Positions 10,532-24,181 of a DNA stretch of 64,000 nucleotides are shown here, piece by piece. The DNA comes from Melastoma dodecandrum. Taxonomy: Eukaryota > Streptophyta > Magnoliopsida > Myrtales > Melastomataceae. Position numbers and translations under genes: made by a program. The stretch is from contig JARUPY010000473.1 of NCBI GenBank assembly GCA_029817715.1, positions 6,324,001 through 6,388,000 on the forward strand, read 5' to 3'. The notes below the pieces were generated by a model. It worked only from the letters and a program-made list of their open reading frames with translations. It was not told the DNA's origin and ran no database searches. Each line of letters starts with the position of its first letter. Positions within the stretch are counted from its first letter, which is position 1.

Positions 10532-12488
10532 ATGGGAAGCGCCAGGCTCAGCCTTTCCCATGTTTTTAAGACTTTCGCGGTCCTCTTGTGTTCCGCTCTG
10601 ATAGTAACACCGAGGCCGGTCACTGCGCAGAAGCTTCACACGCGCTCCCGATGGATCGTGGATGAAGGCGGGAAGCGGGTGAAGCTCGCTTGCATCAATT
10701 GGCTCTCGAATCTCCAGCCTATCCTCGCCGAGGGACTTCATAGGCAACCCGTTGACGCCTTATCCGCCCGCATCAAGTCTATGGGATTTAACTGTGCGAG
10801 GTTTACATGGCCGTTGTACTTAGCCACTAATGAGACCCTCTCTGCACGCACAGTCAGACAAACCTTCCAGGAACTCGGTTTACAGGCTGCAATTGCTGGG
10901 ATCGAGTCCAATAACCCTTCCATTGTTGACCTTCCCACCATCGAAGCCTTTAAGGTGAGGGCGAACTGAACATGGACGTCTTCTTGAATGCTTGCATGAT
11001 AGATTAACCAGGGCTTCTAATTTTTTCTTATATATATTTATTTTGTTCTTTTCCTAAATCGCTGAACCAAGGCGGTCTTGACGAGCCTCCGGAACAGCAA
11101 CGTGATGGTTATCCTTGACAACCACATAAGCACCCCAGGTATGTGCTGTATTTACGATGACGGCAACTCTTTCTTTGGCGACCAGTATCTCGATCCGGTC
11201 CTCTGGATGGAAGGCCTCCGTTTCATGGCCACTCTCGCCAATGAATTCGATAATGTGGTGGGCATGAGCTTGAGGAATGAGCTTCGAGGCCCCCGACAAA
11301 ATGTGGATCTTTGGTACAAGTACGTGGATGACAGCCAAAAATCTATTTGATCTCGTGTTCGTGGGATATTATTGTTGTGGAGTAATCCGATGCTTTTTCT
11401 ATGACAGGTACATGCAGCAGGGAGCAGAGACGGTGCACGCCGCGAATCCAAATGTCCTGGTGATCATGTCAGGCTTGGATTACGACACAAACCTGTCCTT
11501 TCTCCAAAACCGACAGGTGAACGTTACGTTCACGGAGAAGCTCGTGTTCGAGCTGCACTGGTATGCGGTCTCGAGCTCAAATTCGCTGAGCGAGTGGGTA
11601 AACGGGAACTTGAACGAAGTCTGTGCCCGGGTATCGAGTAAGGTGGAGCAAACGTCAATATTCCTTCGAAGTCAAGGATTCCCTCTCTTCCTAAGTGAGT
11701 TCGGGGTTGATCAAACGGGAACGGATGAGAATGATGCAAGGTTTCTCAATTGTTTACTGCGTACAGCAGCCATGCTTGACCTAGACTTTGCATTGTGGGG
11801 CCTTCACGGAAGCTACTACCTCAGAGATGGCATTGTCGATAGCGAAGAGTCCTACGGGGTTTTGAATCATAACTGGACCGGGGTCAGGAATTCCACGTTC
11901 CTGCAAAGGATATCTGCAATTCAGCCTCCCTTCAGAGGTTAGTGATCTGCATTTCTCGCACAGGAATGGATGCGGACCGAATACGAATTTGATTCCGTCA
12001 ATCGAGCGTTGCCCTTCTCACGGACAATCGACACAAATTGTTTCATAATAGGGCCGGGACTGAAGGAGACGGGTCAGCATAACATCATATTCCATCCGCT
12101 GACGGGAATGTGCGTAATAAGGGAATCGCCAACTGCACCTCTCAAGTTGGGCTCGTGCAACCAATCTGTTAACTGGATCTACACTCCGGGGAAGAACTTA
12201 ATGCTCAAGAACAAGAAGATGACTCGACGTTATCTCCAGACAGGTGGACCAGGGAAGGCGGTAACAATCGGACGGAACCTAACGACGTGGGAGAGGATAT
12301 CGGCCAGCAGGATGCACTTGGCTACGAACGTAGGAGGAAACCGTGCATGTTTGGATGTCGAGGGGCAACAGGAGTTGGTGGCGAGAGACTGTAAGTGCTT
12401 GGGTGGGGATGCAACATGTGATCCGTCGAGCCAGTGGTTCATCCTGCTGAGCAGCACGAGGCTGTGGCGAAACCTCCGATCCAACTAA
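10532..12488 (+). CDS. Secreted GH5 glycosyl hydrolase, copy 1 (4 exons)
   Basis: Exons 10532-10954, 11072-11319, 11408-11937 and 12052-12488 join in frame to 545 codons plus stop, and all introns are GT-AG (117, 88 and 114 bp). A hydrophobic signal peptide ends near Ala32, so the product should enter the secretory pathway and probably the cell wall. The barrel has the GH5 hallmarks: VILDNH, the acid/base Glu near 211 in SLRNELRGP, ELHW with His near 274, and the nucleophile Glu near 321 in LSEFG. Residues 402-545 are Cys-rich and ricin-B-like. Order and motifs match the plant cellulase-family proteins exemplified by Arabidopsis At1g13130 and At5g16700; the substrate (a beta-glucan or mannan) is not established. 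Several N-glycosylation sequons occur. Copy-specific residues are Ala119, Asn338, Ser369 and Asn454. Start chosen: first ATG after the TATA box. Confidence 0.9.
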
Positions 12489-15157
12489 AGACGGTGGATT
12501 TGTATACCTCCTGTGTTTAAAACTTTGAAATAAATCATAATATTAATATTTCGAATACTCGTTGGGAATCTAAATGACGTCCGAGTATTTCTTTTATATT
12601 GAATATTAGCCTTTGCTCCATATGGAATATTGTAGATCACGGAATAAGCTAAGATAAAAGACCATTAAGCAATTAGCTAAAGTGGACGTAGGTATCCGTC
12701 TCATATGACTAATGGATACGTGCGCGAGCTGCCGTTGGATGAGATCACCTATTTTACGATGGCTCAAGGATCTTATATCATTTTTTAGTTTCTTTTGATT
12801 TGGACAATTCGATATTTTCTTGATTTGTGAAAGGTTATTTTAGGCATTTTATTAGATAGCATGTTAGGGAAGCCTAGAGTATAAATACATTATGTCTTTT
12901 GGTGTTTTGCTGGTTTGGAAGATCGGGGTTTGCATGAATGATGGCAGAAAGTGATGGGAGACTGAAATCAAGCACGACCTTCGAATTCGAAGATTGGAGG
13001 ACATTCCATTATTTCTTTTTCTCTTCATCATCAATGTCGTCGTCTATGGCTTCTATGTTGACTTTGGTTCTTGATTTTCTCATCATTAACTAATCCATTT
13101 TTCTTCGAGAACGACGAAATCGCGTGTTTCTTTGTACTTCATGGGTTTCTTAGCGAATGCGAATCAAATTTTCATAATTGTTTATCCAATTATGTTCCTA
13201 TTCCGTTTTAATTGACGGGCCACGATTACAATTGAGTTGATAATGTAGGGAGAATCTGGTCCGATGTCTACATTTAGATCTCAAATTTGAATACCAAAGT
13301 AGTCTAAGTGTTGACGGACTAGAACAATCGTGTGAGAGATATGGATATAACAAAACACTAAAGTTAATAAATTAGAATTGAATCCAAACGAGGCACCTCT
13401 AGTATCTTGCCTAAAATCAGAGTGGGGAATTCGAAACATGGTGACACGTCTTCGTCTGTTTTAAATAAATATTAAAGGAAATTAAACTAATTGATTGGTG
13501 ACAAGGTGATTCGATAGCAATAAAACGGAAGAAATTGGATTCATATGAAGCAAAGGGACGTTGGATGTTCTAAACAAGATTTGTAATTGGTAGTTTACTC
13601 AATATTTTTTGTTATTGTATGACTGAGCGCTTTCCATATGCTTGCCTGACCTTGAATGATTAGATAGAACAATGTTAGAAGAATTGTGTTCTCTGTGATA
13701 ACAATGTCGCTTTTCGTTGATATATTTTTGCTTATGTCAAAATAAAATTTATTTTCATTGTGTTGACGACCTAATCAATAGTGATACCTAATTTCGTTTC
13801 ACTTTCCGATGATCATTTCACTCCTCATTATTATCTGTTTACTCTCCGTGTAGCGAGGAAGGGAGGTTTTAGTGGGAGTGACGACGTTGGCAAATGAGCG
13901 GTGGTGATGACACGAGGCTATGACATCTCTCGAGCAGAAGAGGGAGAAGAAAATGAAGTAACGGGGAGAGAGACACGAATGCATTGTATATATAATATTT
14001 TATTTCATTACACATTTTTGAGAAGAACTAACCAAAGAATAATTAATGAATGCCTACTTAAATAAAATTAGAACTCAACTAATTTAATGCACTTAATTAT
14101 ACATAGTGTAATTATTGCGTGGACGAATTTCATTAATTTTTGTATTATTGGATGTATTTTTGTGGTTTTAGTGCTAAAATTTGGAACTGGTTCTCGTAAA
14201 TTTATTTCCATAAGGCTACCTTTAAGAACTTCACTAGGTACACTCCTTCCTTTGGTTCTATCATAACCTTAAATGAGTTGTTTTAAAATTCTTAAAACCA
14301 AACTCGTCTGAAAAGGCTGGATGGTTAATTATATTTTAAAAATAAATTGGAAATAATTATTCAAATTATTTCGATAGTTAATTTTACTTTGTCGAGTAAT
14401 TTTTCATTTCCTACATTCGAGTCGTCCAACTTGGATGCGGATGAATAACCGTGATTTTAGTTTAGAAACACTTTCTACCTACAAAATATAGGGAACCAAA
14501 TTGAGGAACCTCAAGGAATCTTTGTTGTGTTTGGTTTAAGGGAAATTGATTTTCTAAAAAATGAAAAACTTAAAATACTTTAATCTTTTTTATGTTGGTG
14601 TGTCGTTTAGATTGGGATTTTATAAGGGAAAAGAATAAACGTAAAAAATGGATAAATAAAGATAGCTGAAAAGAACTTAAAAGTGATATTATTTTAGTTT
14701 TTTTTAGTAATGACTATTTTATTTAGTCTTCCATTTCACGAATGTTTTCTTAAATAAGATAAAATGAGTTGATTAATTAAAAATCACTAATCCGACGTGA
14801 CATTCAACAAAAACGGACTAACTAGTTTTTCCGCGATATTGTCTTTACAAACGAGGAACTCTCCCATTACCTTGGCCCATATTTAGTTGCAAATTATTTA
14901 TATATAAAAAAAATCGAGAATAGACCATTAACAGAAAGAAAGGAAGAGGAAGACATGCTTGACGGTAAAAATCGAGATAATTATTGACTGGTATTTGCTT
15001 TAATTTCCATCCATTCATCCCCTTAATTAACCGCTTTTAGAGTTAACTAGTTAACTATGAGATCCCTTTGGAATACGCTATAAAATAAGGGCACGGGCAT
15101 GCAGAGATATCACGAAAAAAAAAGGAAACAAAACTGTGTGTAGGGGCAATAGCAGAC
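12489..15157. other. Array spacer 1
   Basis: Full-length spacer, nearly identical to spacer 0 with scattered substitutions (for example around 13200-13560). No gene seen. Confidence 0.85.
15043..15087 (+). promoter_or_regulatory. Promoter of GH5 copy 2
   Basis: Palindrome GTTAACTAGTTAAC and TATA box CTATAAAATA (15078-15087), spaced as in copy 1. The leader has one extra A in the A-run after ATCACGAA. Confidence 0.7.
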
Positions 15158-17117
15158 ATGGGAAGCGCCAGGCTCAGCCTTTCCCATGTTTTTAAGACTT
15201 TCGCGGTCCTCTTGTGTTCCGCTCTGATAGTAACACCGAGGCCGGTCACTGCGCAGAAGCTTCACACGCGCTCCCGATGGATCGTGGATGAAGGCGGGAA
15301 GCGGGTGAAGCTCGCTTGCATCAATTGGCTCTCGAATCTCCAGCCTATCCTCGCCGAGGGACTTCATAGGCAACCCGTTGACGCCTTATCCGCCCGCATC
15401 AAGTCTATGGGATTTAACTGTGCGAGGTTTACATGGCCGTTGTACTTAGCCACTAATGAGACCCTCTCTGCACGCACAGTCAGACAAACCTTCCAGGAAC
15501 TCGGTTTACAGGATGCAATTGCTGGGATCGAGTTCAATAACCCTTCCATTGTTGACCTTCCCACCATCGAAGCCTTTAAGGTGAGGGCGAACCGAACATG
15601 GACGTCTTCTTGAATGCTTGCATGATAGATTAACCAGGGCTTCTAATTTTTTCTTATATATGTTTATTTTGTTCTTTTCCTAAATCGCTGAACCAAGGCG
15701 GTCTTGACGAGCCTCCGGAACAGCAACGTGATGGTTATCCTTGACAACCACATAAGCACCCCAGGTATGTGCTGTATTTACGATGACGGCAACTCTTTCT
15801 TTGGCGACCAGTATCTCGATCCGGTCCTCTGGATGGAAGGCCTCCGTTTCATGGCCACTCTCGCCAATGAATTCGATAATGTGGTGGGCATGAGCTTGAG
15901 GAATGAGCTTCGAGGCCCCCGACAAAATGTGGATCTTTGGTACAAGTACGTGGATGACAGCCAAAAATCTATTTGCTCTCGTGTTCGTGGGATATTATTG
16001 TTGTGGAGTAATCCGATGCTTTTTCTATGACAGGTACATGCAGCAGGGAGCAGAGACGGTGCACGCCGCGAATCCAAATGTCCTGGTGATCATGTCAGGC
16101 TTGGATTACGACACAAACCTGTCCTTTCTCCAAAACCGACAGGTGAACGTTACGTTCACGGAGAAGCTCGTGTTCGAGCTGCACTGGTATGCGGTCTCGA
16201 GCTCAAATTCGCTGAGCGAGTGGGTAAACGGGAACTTGAACGAAGTCTGTGCCCGGGTATCGAGTAAGGTGGAGCAAACGTCAATATTCCTTCGAAGTCA
16301 AGGATTCCCTCTCTTCCTAAGTGAGTTCGGGGTTGATCAAACGGGAACGGATGAGAATGATGCAAGGTTTCTCAATTGTTTACTGCGTACAGCAGCCATG
16401 CTTGACCTAGACTTTGCGTTGTGGGGCCTTCACGGAAGCTACTACCTCAGAGATGGCATTGTCGATAGGGAAGAGTCCTACGGGGTTTTGAATCATAACT
16501 GGACCGGGGTCAGGAATTCCACGTTCCTGCAAAGGATATCTGCAATTCAGCCTCCCTTCAGAGGTTAGTGATCTGCATTTCTCGCACAGGAATGGATGCG
16601 GACCGAATACGAATTTGATTCCGTCAATCGAGCGTTGCTCTTCTCACGGACAATCGACACAAATTGTTTCATAATAATAGGGCCGGGACTGAAGGAGACG
16701 GGTCAGCATAACATCATATTCCATCCGCTGACGGGAATGTGCGTAATAAGGGAATCGCCAACTGCACCTCTCAAGTTGGGCTCGTGCAACCAATCTGTTA
16801 ACTGGATCTACACTCCGGGGAAGAACTTAATGCTCAAGAAGAAGAAGATGACTCGACGTTATCTCCAGACAGGTGGACCAGGGAAGGCGGTAACAATCGG
16901 ACGGAACCTAACGACGTGGGAGAGGATATCGGCCAGCAGGATGCACTTGGCTACGAACGTAGGAGGAAACCGTGCATGTTTGGATGTCGAGGGGCAACAG
17001 GAGTTGGTGGCGAGAGACTGTAAGTGCTTGGGTGGGGATGCATCATGTGATCCGTCGAGCCAGTGGTTCATCCTGCTGAGCAGCACGAGGCTGTGGCGAA
17101 ACCTCCGATCCAACTAA
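15158..17117 (+). CDS. Secreted GH5 glycosyl hydrolase, copy 2 (4 exons)
   Basis: Exons 15158-15580, 15698-15945, 16034-16563 and 16681-17117; 545 residues, intact. The signal peptide, acid/base Glu211, nucleophile Glu321 and ricin-B-like tail are as in copy 1. Copy-specific residues are Asp119, Phe126 (shared with copy 4), Asn338, Arg369, Lys454 and Ser522. Intron 3 is 3 bp longer than in copy 1 because of an extra ATA before its AG. A frame running through intron 3 (from about 16596) is simply the read-through of intron 3 into exon 4 and is not a separate gene. Confidence 0.9.
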
Positions 17118-19551
17118 AGACGGTGGATTTGTATACCTCCTGTGTTTAAAACTTTGAAATAAATCATAATATTAATATTTCGAATACTCGTTGGGAATCT
17201 AAATGACGTCCGAGTATTTCTTTTATATTGAATATTAGCCTTTGCTCCATATGGAATATTGTAGATCACGGAATAAGCTAAGATAAAAGACCATTAAGCA
17301 ATTAGCTAAAGTGGACGTAGGTATCCGTCTCATATGACTAACGGATACGTGCGCGAGCTGCCGTTGGATGAGATCACCTATTTTACGATGGCTCAAGGAT
17401 CTTATATCATTTTTTAGTTTCTTTTGATTTGGACAATTCGATATTTTCTTGATTTGTGAAAGGTTATTTTAGGCATTTTATTAGATAGCATGTTAGGGAA
17501 GCCTAGAGTATAAATACATTATGTCTTTTGGTGTTTTGCTGGTTTGGAAGATCGGGGTTTGCATGAATGATGGCAGAAAGTGATGGGAGACTGAAATCAA
17601 GCACGACCTTCGAATTCGAAGATTGGAGGACATTCCATTATTTCTTTTTCTCTTCATCATCAATGTCGTCGTCTATGGCTTCTATGTTGACTTTGGTTCT
17701 TGATTTTCTCATCATTAACTAATCCATTTTTCTTCGAGAACGACGAAATCGCGTGTTTCTTTGTACTTCATGGGTTTCTTAGCGAATGCGAATCAAATTT
17801 TCATAATTGTTTATCCAATTATGTTCCTATTCCGTTTTAATTGACGGGCCACAATTACAATTGAGGTGATAATGTAGGGAAAATCTGGTCCGATGTCTAC
17901 ATTTAGATCTCAAAATAAAACGGAATAAATTGGATTCATATGAAGCAAAGGGACGTTGAATGTTCTAAACAATATTTGTAATTGGTAGTTTACTCAATAT
18001 TTTTTGTTATTGTATGACTGACCACTTTCCATATACTTGCCTGACCTTGAATGATTAGATAGAACAATGTTAGAAGAATTGTGTTCTCTGTGATAACAAT
18101 GTCGCTTTTCGTTGATATATTTTTGCTTATGTCAAAATAAAATTTATTTTCATTGTGTTGACGACGTTATCAATAGTGATACCTAATTTCGTTTCACTTT
18201 TCGATGATCATTTCACTCCTCATTATTATCTGTTTACTCTCCGTGTAGCGAGGAAGGGAGGTTTTAGTGGGAGTGACGACGTTGGCAAATGTGCGGTGGT
18301 GATGACACGAGGCTATGACATCTCTCGAGCAAAAGAGGGAGAAGAAAATGAAGTAACGGGGAGAGAGACACGAATGCATTGTATATATAATATTTTATTT
18401 CATTACACATTTTTGAGAAGAACTAACCAAAGAATAATTAATGAATGCCTACTTAAATAAAATTAGAACTCAACTAATTTAATGCACTTAATTATACATA
18501 GTGTAATTATTGCGTGGACGAATTTCATTAATTTTTGTATTATTGGATGTATTTTTGTGGTTTTAGTGCTAAAATTTGGAACTGGTTCTCGTAAATTTAT
18601 TTCCATAAGGCTACCTTTAAGAACTTCACTAGGTACACCCCTTCCTTTGGTTCTATCATAACCTTAAATGAGTTGTTTTAAAATTCTTAAAACCAAACTC
18701 GTCTGAAAAGGCTGGATGGTTAATTATATTTTAAAAATAAATTGAAAATAATTATTCAAATTATTTCGAGAGTTAATTTTACTTTGTCGAGTAATTTTTC
18801 ATTTCCTACATTCGAGTCGTCCAACTTGGATGCGGATGAATAACCATGATTTTAGTTTAGAAACACTTTCTACCTACAAAATATAGGGAACCAAATTGAG
18901 GAACCTCAAGGAATCTTTGTTGTGTTTGGTTTAAGGGAAATTGATTTTCTAAAAAATGAAAAACTTAAAATACTTTAATCTTTTTTATGTTGGTGTGTCG
19001 TTTAGATTGGGATTTTATAAGGGAAAAGAATAAACGTAAAAAATGGATAAATAAAGATAGCTGAAAAGAACTTAAAAGTGATATTATTTTAGTTTTTTTT
19101 AGTAATGACTATTTTATTTAGTCTTCCATTTCACGAATGTTTTCTTAAATAAGATAAAATGAGTTGATTAATTAAAAATCACTAATCCGACGTGACATTC
19201 AACAAAAACGGACTAACTAGTTTTTCCGCGATATTGTCTTTACAAACGAGGAACTCTCCCATTACCTTGGCCCATATTTAGTTGCAAATTATTTATACAT
19301 AAAAAAATTCGAGAATAGACCATTAACAGAAAGAAAGGAAGAGGAAGACATGCTTGACGGTAAAAATCGAGATAATTATTGACTGGTATTTGCTTTAATT
19401 TCCATCCATTCATCCCCTTAATTAACCGCTTTTAGAGTTAACTAGTTAACTATGAGATCCCTTTGGAATACGCTATAAAATAAGGGCACGGGCATGCAGA
19501 GATATCACGAAGAAAAAGGAAACAAAACTGTGTGTAGGGGCAATAGCAGAC
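17118..19551. other. Array spacer 2, with internal deletion
   Basis: Same spacer, but about 235 bp are missing at the junction CTCAAA/ATAAAACGG near 17914. In the other spacers this joins sequence that is otherwise separated by the ACCAAAGTAGTCTA...GATTCGATAG segment. No gene seen. Confidence 0.9.
19437..19482 (+). promoter_or_regulatory. Promoter of GH5 copy 3
   Basis: Palindrome GTTAACTAGTTAAC followed by the TATA box CTATAAAATA at 19473-19482, spaced as in copy 1. Confidence 0.7.
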
Positions 19552-21512
19552 ATGGGAAGCGCCAGGCTCAGCCTTTCCCATGTTTTTAAGACTTTCGCGG
19601 TCCTCTTGTGTTCCGCTCTGATAGTAACACCGAGGCCGGTCACTGCGCAGAAGCTTCACACGCGCTCCCGATGGATCGTGGATGAAGGCGGGAAGCGGGT
19701 GAAGCTCGCTTGCATCAATTGGCTCTCGAATCTCCAGCCTATCCTCGCCGAGGGACTTCATAGGCAACCCGTTGACGCCTTATCCGCCCGCATCAAGTCT
19801 ATGGGATTTAACTGTGCGAGGTTTACATGGCCGTTGTACTTAGCCACTAATGAGACCCTCTCTGCACGCACAGTCAGACAAACCTTCCAGGAACTCGGTT
19901 TACAGGATGCAATTGCTGGGATCGAGTCCAATAACCCTTCCATTGTTGACCTTCCCACCATCGAAGCCTTTAAGGTGAGGGCGAACCGAACATGGACGTC
20001 TTCTTGAATGCTTGCATGATAGATTAACCAGGGCTTCTAATTTTTTCTTATATATGTTTATTTTGTTCTTTTCCTAAATCGCTGAACCAAGGCGGTCTTG
20101 ACGAGCCTCCGGAACAGCAACGTGATGGTTATCCTTGACAACCACATAAGCACCCCAGGTATGTGCTGTATTTACGATGACGGCAACTCTTTCTTTGGCG
20201 ACCAGTATCTCGATCCGGTCCTCTGGATGGAAGGCCTCCGTTTCATGGCCACTCTCGCCAATGAATTCGATAATGTGGTGGGCATGAGCTTGAGGAATGA
20301 GCTTCGAGGCCCCCGACAAAATGTGGATCTTTGGTACAAGTACGTGGATGACAGCCAAAAATCTATTTGCTCTCGTGTTCGTGGGATATTATTGTTGTGG
20401 AGTAATCCGATGCTTTTTCTATGACAGGTACATGCAGCAGGGAGCAGAGACGGTGCACGCCGCGAATCCAAATGTCCTGGTGATCATGTCAGGCTTGGAT
20501 TACGACACAAACCTGTCCTTTCTCCAAAACCGACAGGTGAACGTTACGTTCACGGAGAAGCTCGTGTTCGAGCTGCACTGGTATGCGGTCTCGAGCTCAA
20601 ATTCGCTGAGCGAGTGGGTAAACGGGAACTTGAACGAAGTGTGTGCCCGGGTATCGAGTAAGGTGGAGCAAACGTCAATATTCCTTCGAAGTCAAGGATT
20701 CCCTCTCTTCCTAAGTGAGTTCGGGGTTGATCAAACGGGAACGGATGAGAATGATGCAAGGTTTCTCAGTTGTTTACTGCGTACAGCAGCCATGCTTGAC
20801 CTAGACTTTGCATTGTGGGGCCTTCACGGAAGCTACTACCTCAGAGATGGCATTGTCGATAGGGAAGAGTCTTACGGGGTTTTGAATCATAACTGGACCG
20901 GGGTCAGGAATTCCACGTTCCTGCAAAGGATATCTGCAATTCAGCCTCCCTTCAGAGGTTAGTGATCTGCATTTCTCGCACAGGAATGGATGCGGACCGA
21001 ATACGAATTTGATTCCGTCAATCGAGCGTTTGCTCTTCTCACGGACAATCGACACAAATTGTTTCATAATAATAGGGCCGGGACTGAAGGAGACGGGTCA
21101 ACATAACATCATATTCCACCCGCTGACGGGAATGTGCGTAATAAGGGAATCGCCAACTGCACCTCTCAAGTTGTTTTTTAATGATACGGCGACCACCGAG
21201 ATCTACACTCCGGGGAAGAACTTAATGCTCAAGAACAAGAAGATGACTCGACGTTATCTCCAGACAGGTGGACCAGGGAAGGCGGTAACAATCGGACGGA
21301 ACCTAACGACGTGGGAGAGGATATCGGCCAGCAGGATGCACTTGGCTACGAACGTAGGAGGAAACCGTGCATGTTTGGATGTCGAGGGGCAACAGGAGTT
21401 GGTGGCGAGAGACTGTAAGTGCTTGGGTGGGGATGCATCATGTGATCCGTCGAGCCAGTGGTTCATCCTGCTGAGCAGCACGAGGCTGTGGCGAAACCTC
21501 CGATCCAACTAA
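19552..21512 (+). CDS. GH5 glycosyl hydrolase, copy 3 (exon 4 contaminated by adapter)
   Basis: Exons 19552-19974, 20092-20339, 20428-20957 and 21076-21512 form an open 545-codon frame with all GH5 motifs. Residues 434-442, GSCNQSVNW in the other copies, read FFNDTATTE here because 27 bases at 21174-21200 are those of the Illumina P5 flow-cell oligonucleotide. The replacement removes the conserved Cys436 of the ricin-B-like region. It is length-neutral, so the frame stays open. The real gene most likely has the same residues as its neighbours there. Other copy-specific residues are Ser126, Ser338, Arg369, Asn454 and Ser522; intron 3 has one extra T. Confidence 0.85.
21174..21208 (+). other. 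Illumina P5 adapter sequence (assembly artefact)
   Basis: A run of six T followed by AATGATACGGCGACCACC, continuing through GAGATCTACAC at 21208. The 29 bases at 21180-21208 equal the Illumina P5 oligonucleotide, and the preceding T-run matches the poly-T spacer of the grafted flow-cell primer. The last 11 bases (ATCTACACTCC) are also genuine gene sequence, so the artefact fuses smoothly on the right. All other copies carry normal gene sequence here. Confidence 0.97.
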
Positions 21513-24181
21513 AGACGGTGGATTTGTATACCTCCTGTGTTTAAAACTTTGAAATAAATCATAATATTAATATTTCGAATACTCGTTGGGAATCTAAATG
21601 ACGTCCGAGTATTTCTTTTATATTGAATATTAGCCTTTGCTCCATATGGAATATTGTAGATCACGGAATAAGCTAAGATAAAAGACCATTAAGCAATTAG
21701 CTAAAGTGGACGTAGGTATCCGTCTCATATGACTAACGGATACGTGCGCGAGCTGCCGTTGGATGAGATCACCTATTTTACGATGGCTCAAGGATCTTAT
21801 ATCATTTTTTAGTTTCTTTTGATTTGGACAATTCGATATTTTCTTGATTTGTGAAAGGTTATTTTAGGCATTTTATTAGATAGCATGTTAGGGAAGCCTA
21901 GAGTATAAATACATTATGTCTTTTGGTGTTTTGCTGGTTTGGAAGATCGGGGTTTGCATGAATGATGGCAGAAAGTGATGGGAGACTGAAATCAAGCACG
22001 ACCTTCGAATTCGAAGATTGGAGGACATTCCATCATTTCTTTTTCTCTTCATCATCAATGTCGTCGTCTATGGCTTCTATGTTGACTTTGGTTCTTGATT
22101 TTCTCATCATTAACTAATCCATTTTTCTTCGAGAACGACGAAATCGCGTGTTTCTTTGTACTTCATGGGTTTCTTAGTGAATGCAAATCAAATTTTCATA
22201 ATTGTTTATCCAGTTATGTTCCTATTCCGTTTTAATTAACGGGCCACAATTACAATTGAGTTGAAAATGTAGGGAGAATCTGGTCCGATGTCTACATTTA
22301 GATCTCAAATTTGAATACCAAAGTAGTCTAAGTGTTGACGGACTAGAACAATCGTGTGAGAGATATGGATATAACAAAACACTAAAGTTAATAAATTAGA
22401 ATTGAATCCAAACGAGGCACCTCTAGTATCTTGCCTAAAATCAGAGTGGGGAATTCGAAACATGGTGACACGTCTTCGTCTGTTTTAAATAAATATTAAA
22501 GGAAATTAAACTAATTGATTGGTGACAAGGTGATTCGATAGCAATAAAACGGAAGAAATTGGATTCATATGAAGCAAAGGGACGTTGAATGTTCTAAACA
22601 ATATTTGTAATTGGTAGTTTACTCAATATTTTTTGTTATTGTATGACTGAGCACTTTCCATATCCTTGCCTGACCTTGAATGATTAGATAGAACAATGTT
22701 AGAAGAATTGTGTTCTCTGTGATAACAATGTCGCTTTTCGTTGATATATTTTTGCTTATGTCAAAATAAAATTTATTTTCATTGTGTTGACGACCTAATC
22801 AATAGTGATACCTAATTTCGTTTCACTTTCCGATGATCATTTCACTCCTCATTATTATCTGTTTACTCTCCGTGTAGCGAGGAAGGGAGGTTTTAGTGGG
22901 AGTGACGACGTTGGCAAATGAGCGGTGGTGATGACACGAGGCTATGACATCTCTCGAGCAGAAGAGGGAGAAGAAAATGAAGTAACGGGGAGAGAGACAC
23001 GAATGCATTGTATATATAATATTTTATTTCATTACACATTTTTGAGAAGAACTAACCAAAGAATAATTAATGAATGCCTACTTAAATAAAATTAGAACTC
23101 AACTAATTTAATGCACTTAATTATACATAGTGTAATTATTGCGTGGACGAATTTCATTAATTTTTGTATTATTGGATGTATTTTTGTGGTTTTAGTGCTA
23201 AAATTTGGAACTGGTTCTCGTAAATTTATTTCCATAAGGCTACCTTTAAGAACTTCACTAGGTACACTCCTTCCTTTGGTTCTATCATAACCTTAAATGA
23301 GTTGTTTTAAAATTCTTAAAACCAAACTCGTCTGAAAAGGCTGGATGGTTAATTATATTTTAAAAATAAATTGGAAATAATTATTCAAATTATTTCGATA
23401 GTTAATTTTACTTTGTCGAGTAATTTTTCATTTCCTACATTCGAGTCGTCCAACTTGGATGCGGATGAATAACCGTGATTTTAGTTTAGAAACACTTTCT
23501 ACCTACAAAATATAGGGAACCAAATTGAGGAACCTCAAGGAATCTTTGTTGTGTTTGGTTTAAGGGAAATTGATTTTCTAAAAAATGAAAAACTTAAAAT
23601 ACTTTAATCTTTTTTATGTTGGTGTGTCGTTTAGATTGGGATTTTATAAGGGAAAAGAATAAACGTAAAAAATGGATAAATAAAGATAGCTGAAAAGAAC
23701 TTAAAAGTGATATTATTTTAGTTTTTTTTAGTAATGACTATTTTATTTAGTCTTCCATTTCACGAATGTTTTCTTAAATAAGATAAAATGAGTTGATTAA
23801 TTAAAAATCACTAATCCGACGTGACATTCAACAAAAACGGACGTAACTAGTTTTTCCGCGATATTGTCTTTACAAACGAGGAACTCTCCCATTACCTTGG
23901 CCCATATTTAGTTGCAAATTATTTATATATAAAAAAAATCGAGAATAGACCATTAACAGAAAGAAAGGAAGAGGAAGACATGCTTGACGGTAAAAATCGA
24001 GATAATTATTGACTGGTATTTGCTTTAATTTCCATCCATTCATCCCCTTAATTAACCGCTTTTAGAGTTAACTAGTTAACTATGAGATCCCTTTGGAATA
24101 CGCTATAAAATAAGGGCACGGGCATGCAGAGATATCACGAAAAAAAAGGAAACAAAACTGTGTGTAGGGGCAATAGCAGAC
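21513..24181. other. Array spacer 3
   Basis: Full-length spacer, without the deletion of spacer 2. One inserted base near 23842 (GGACGTAACTAG) is shared with spacer 4. No gene seen. Confidence 0.85.
24067..24112 (+). promoter_or_regulatory. Promoter of GH5 copy 4
   Basis: Palindrome and TATA box CTATAAAATA at 24103-24112, as in copy 1. Confidence 0.7.

Noticed and set aside
10430..10747. Antisense 105-codon frame over each GH5 start
   Set aside because: Shadow of exon 1 and the promoter on the other strand; repeated with the array.
11970..12488. A separate downstream gene of about 172 codons beside each GH5 frame
   Set aside because: It is exon 4 of the same gene read through intron 3. Removing the GT-AG intron joins FRG to PGLKETG in frame, as in the known family.
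21009..21512. Copy 3 as a natural variant with a novel glycosylation-like motif NDTATT
   Set aside because: The bases are those of the Illumina P5 oligo, including its poly-T spacer, and no other copy has them.
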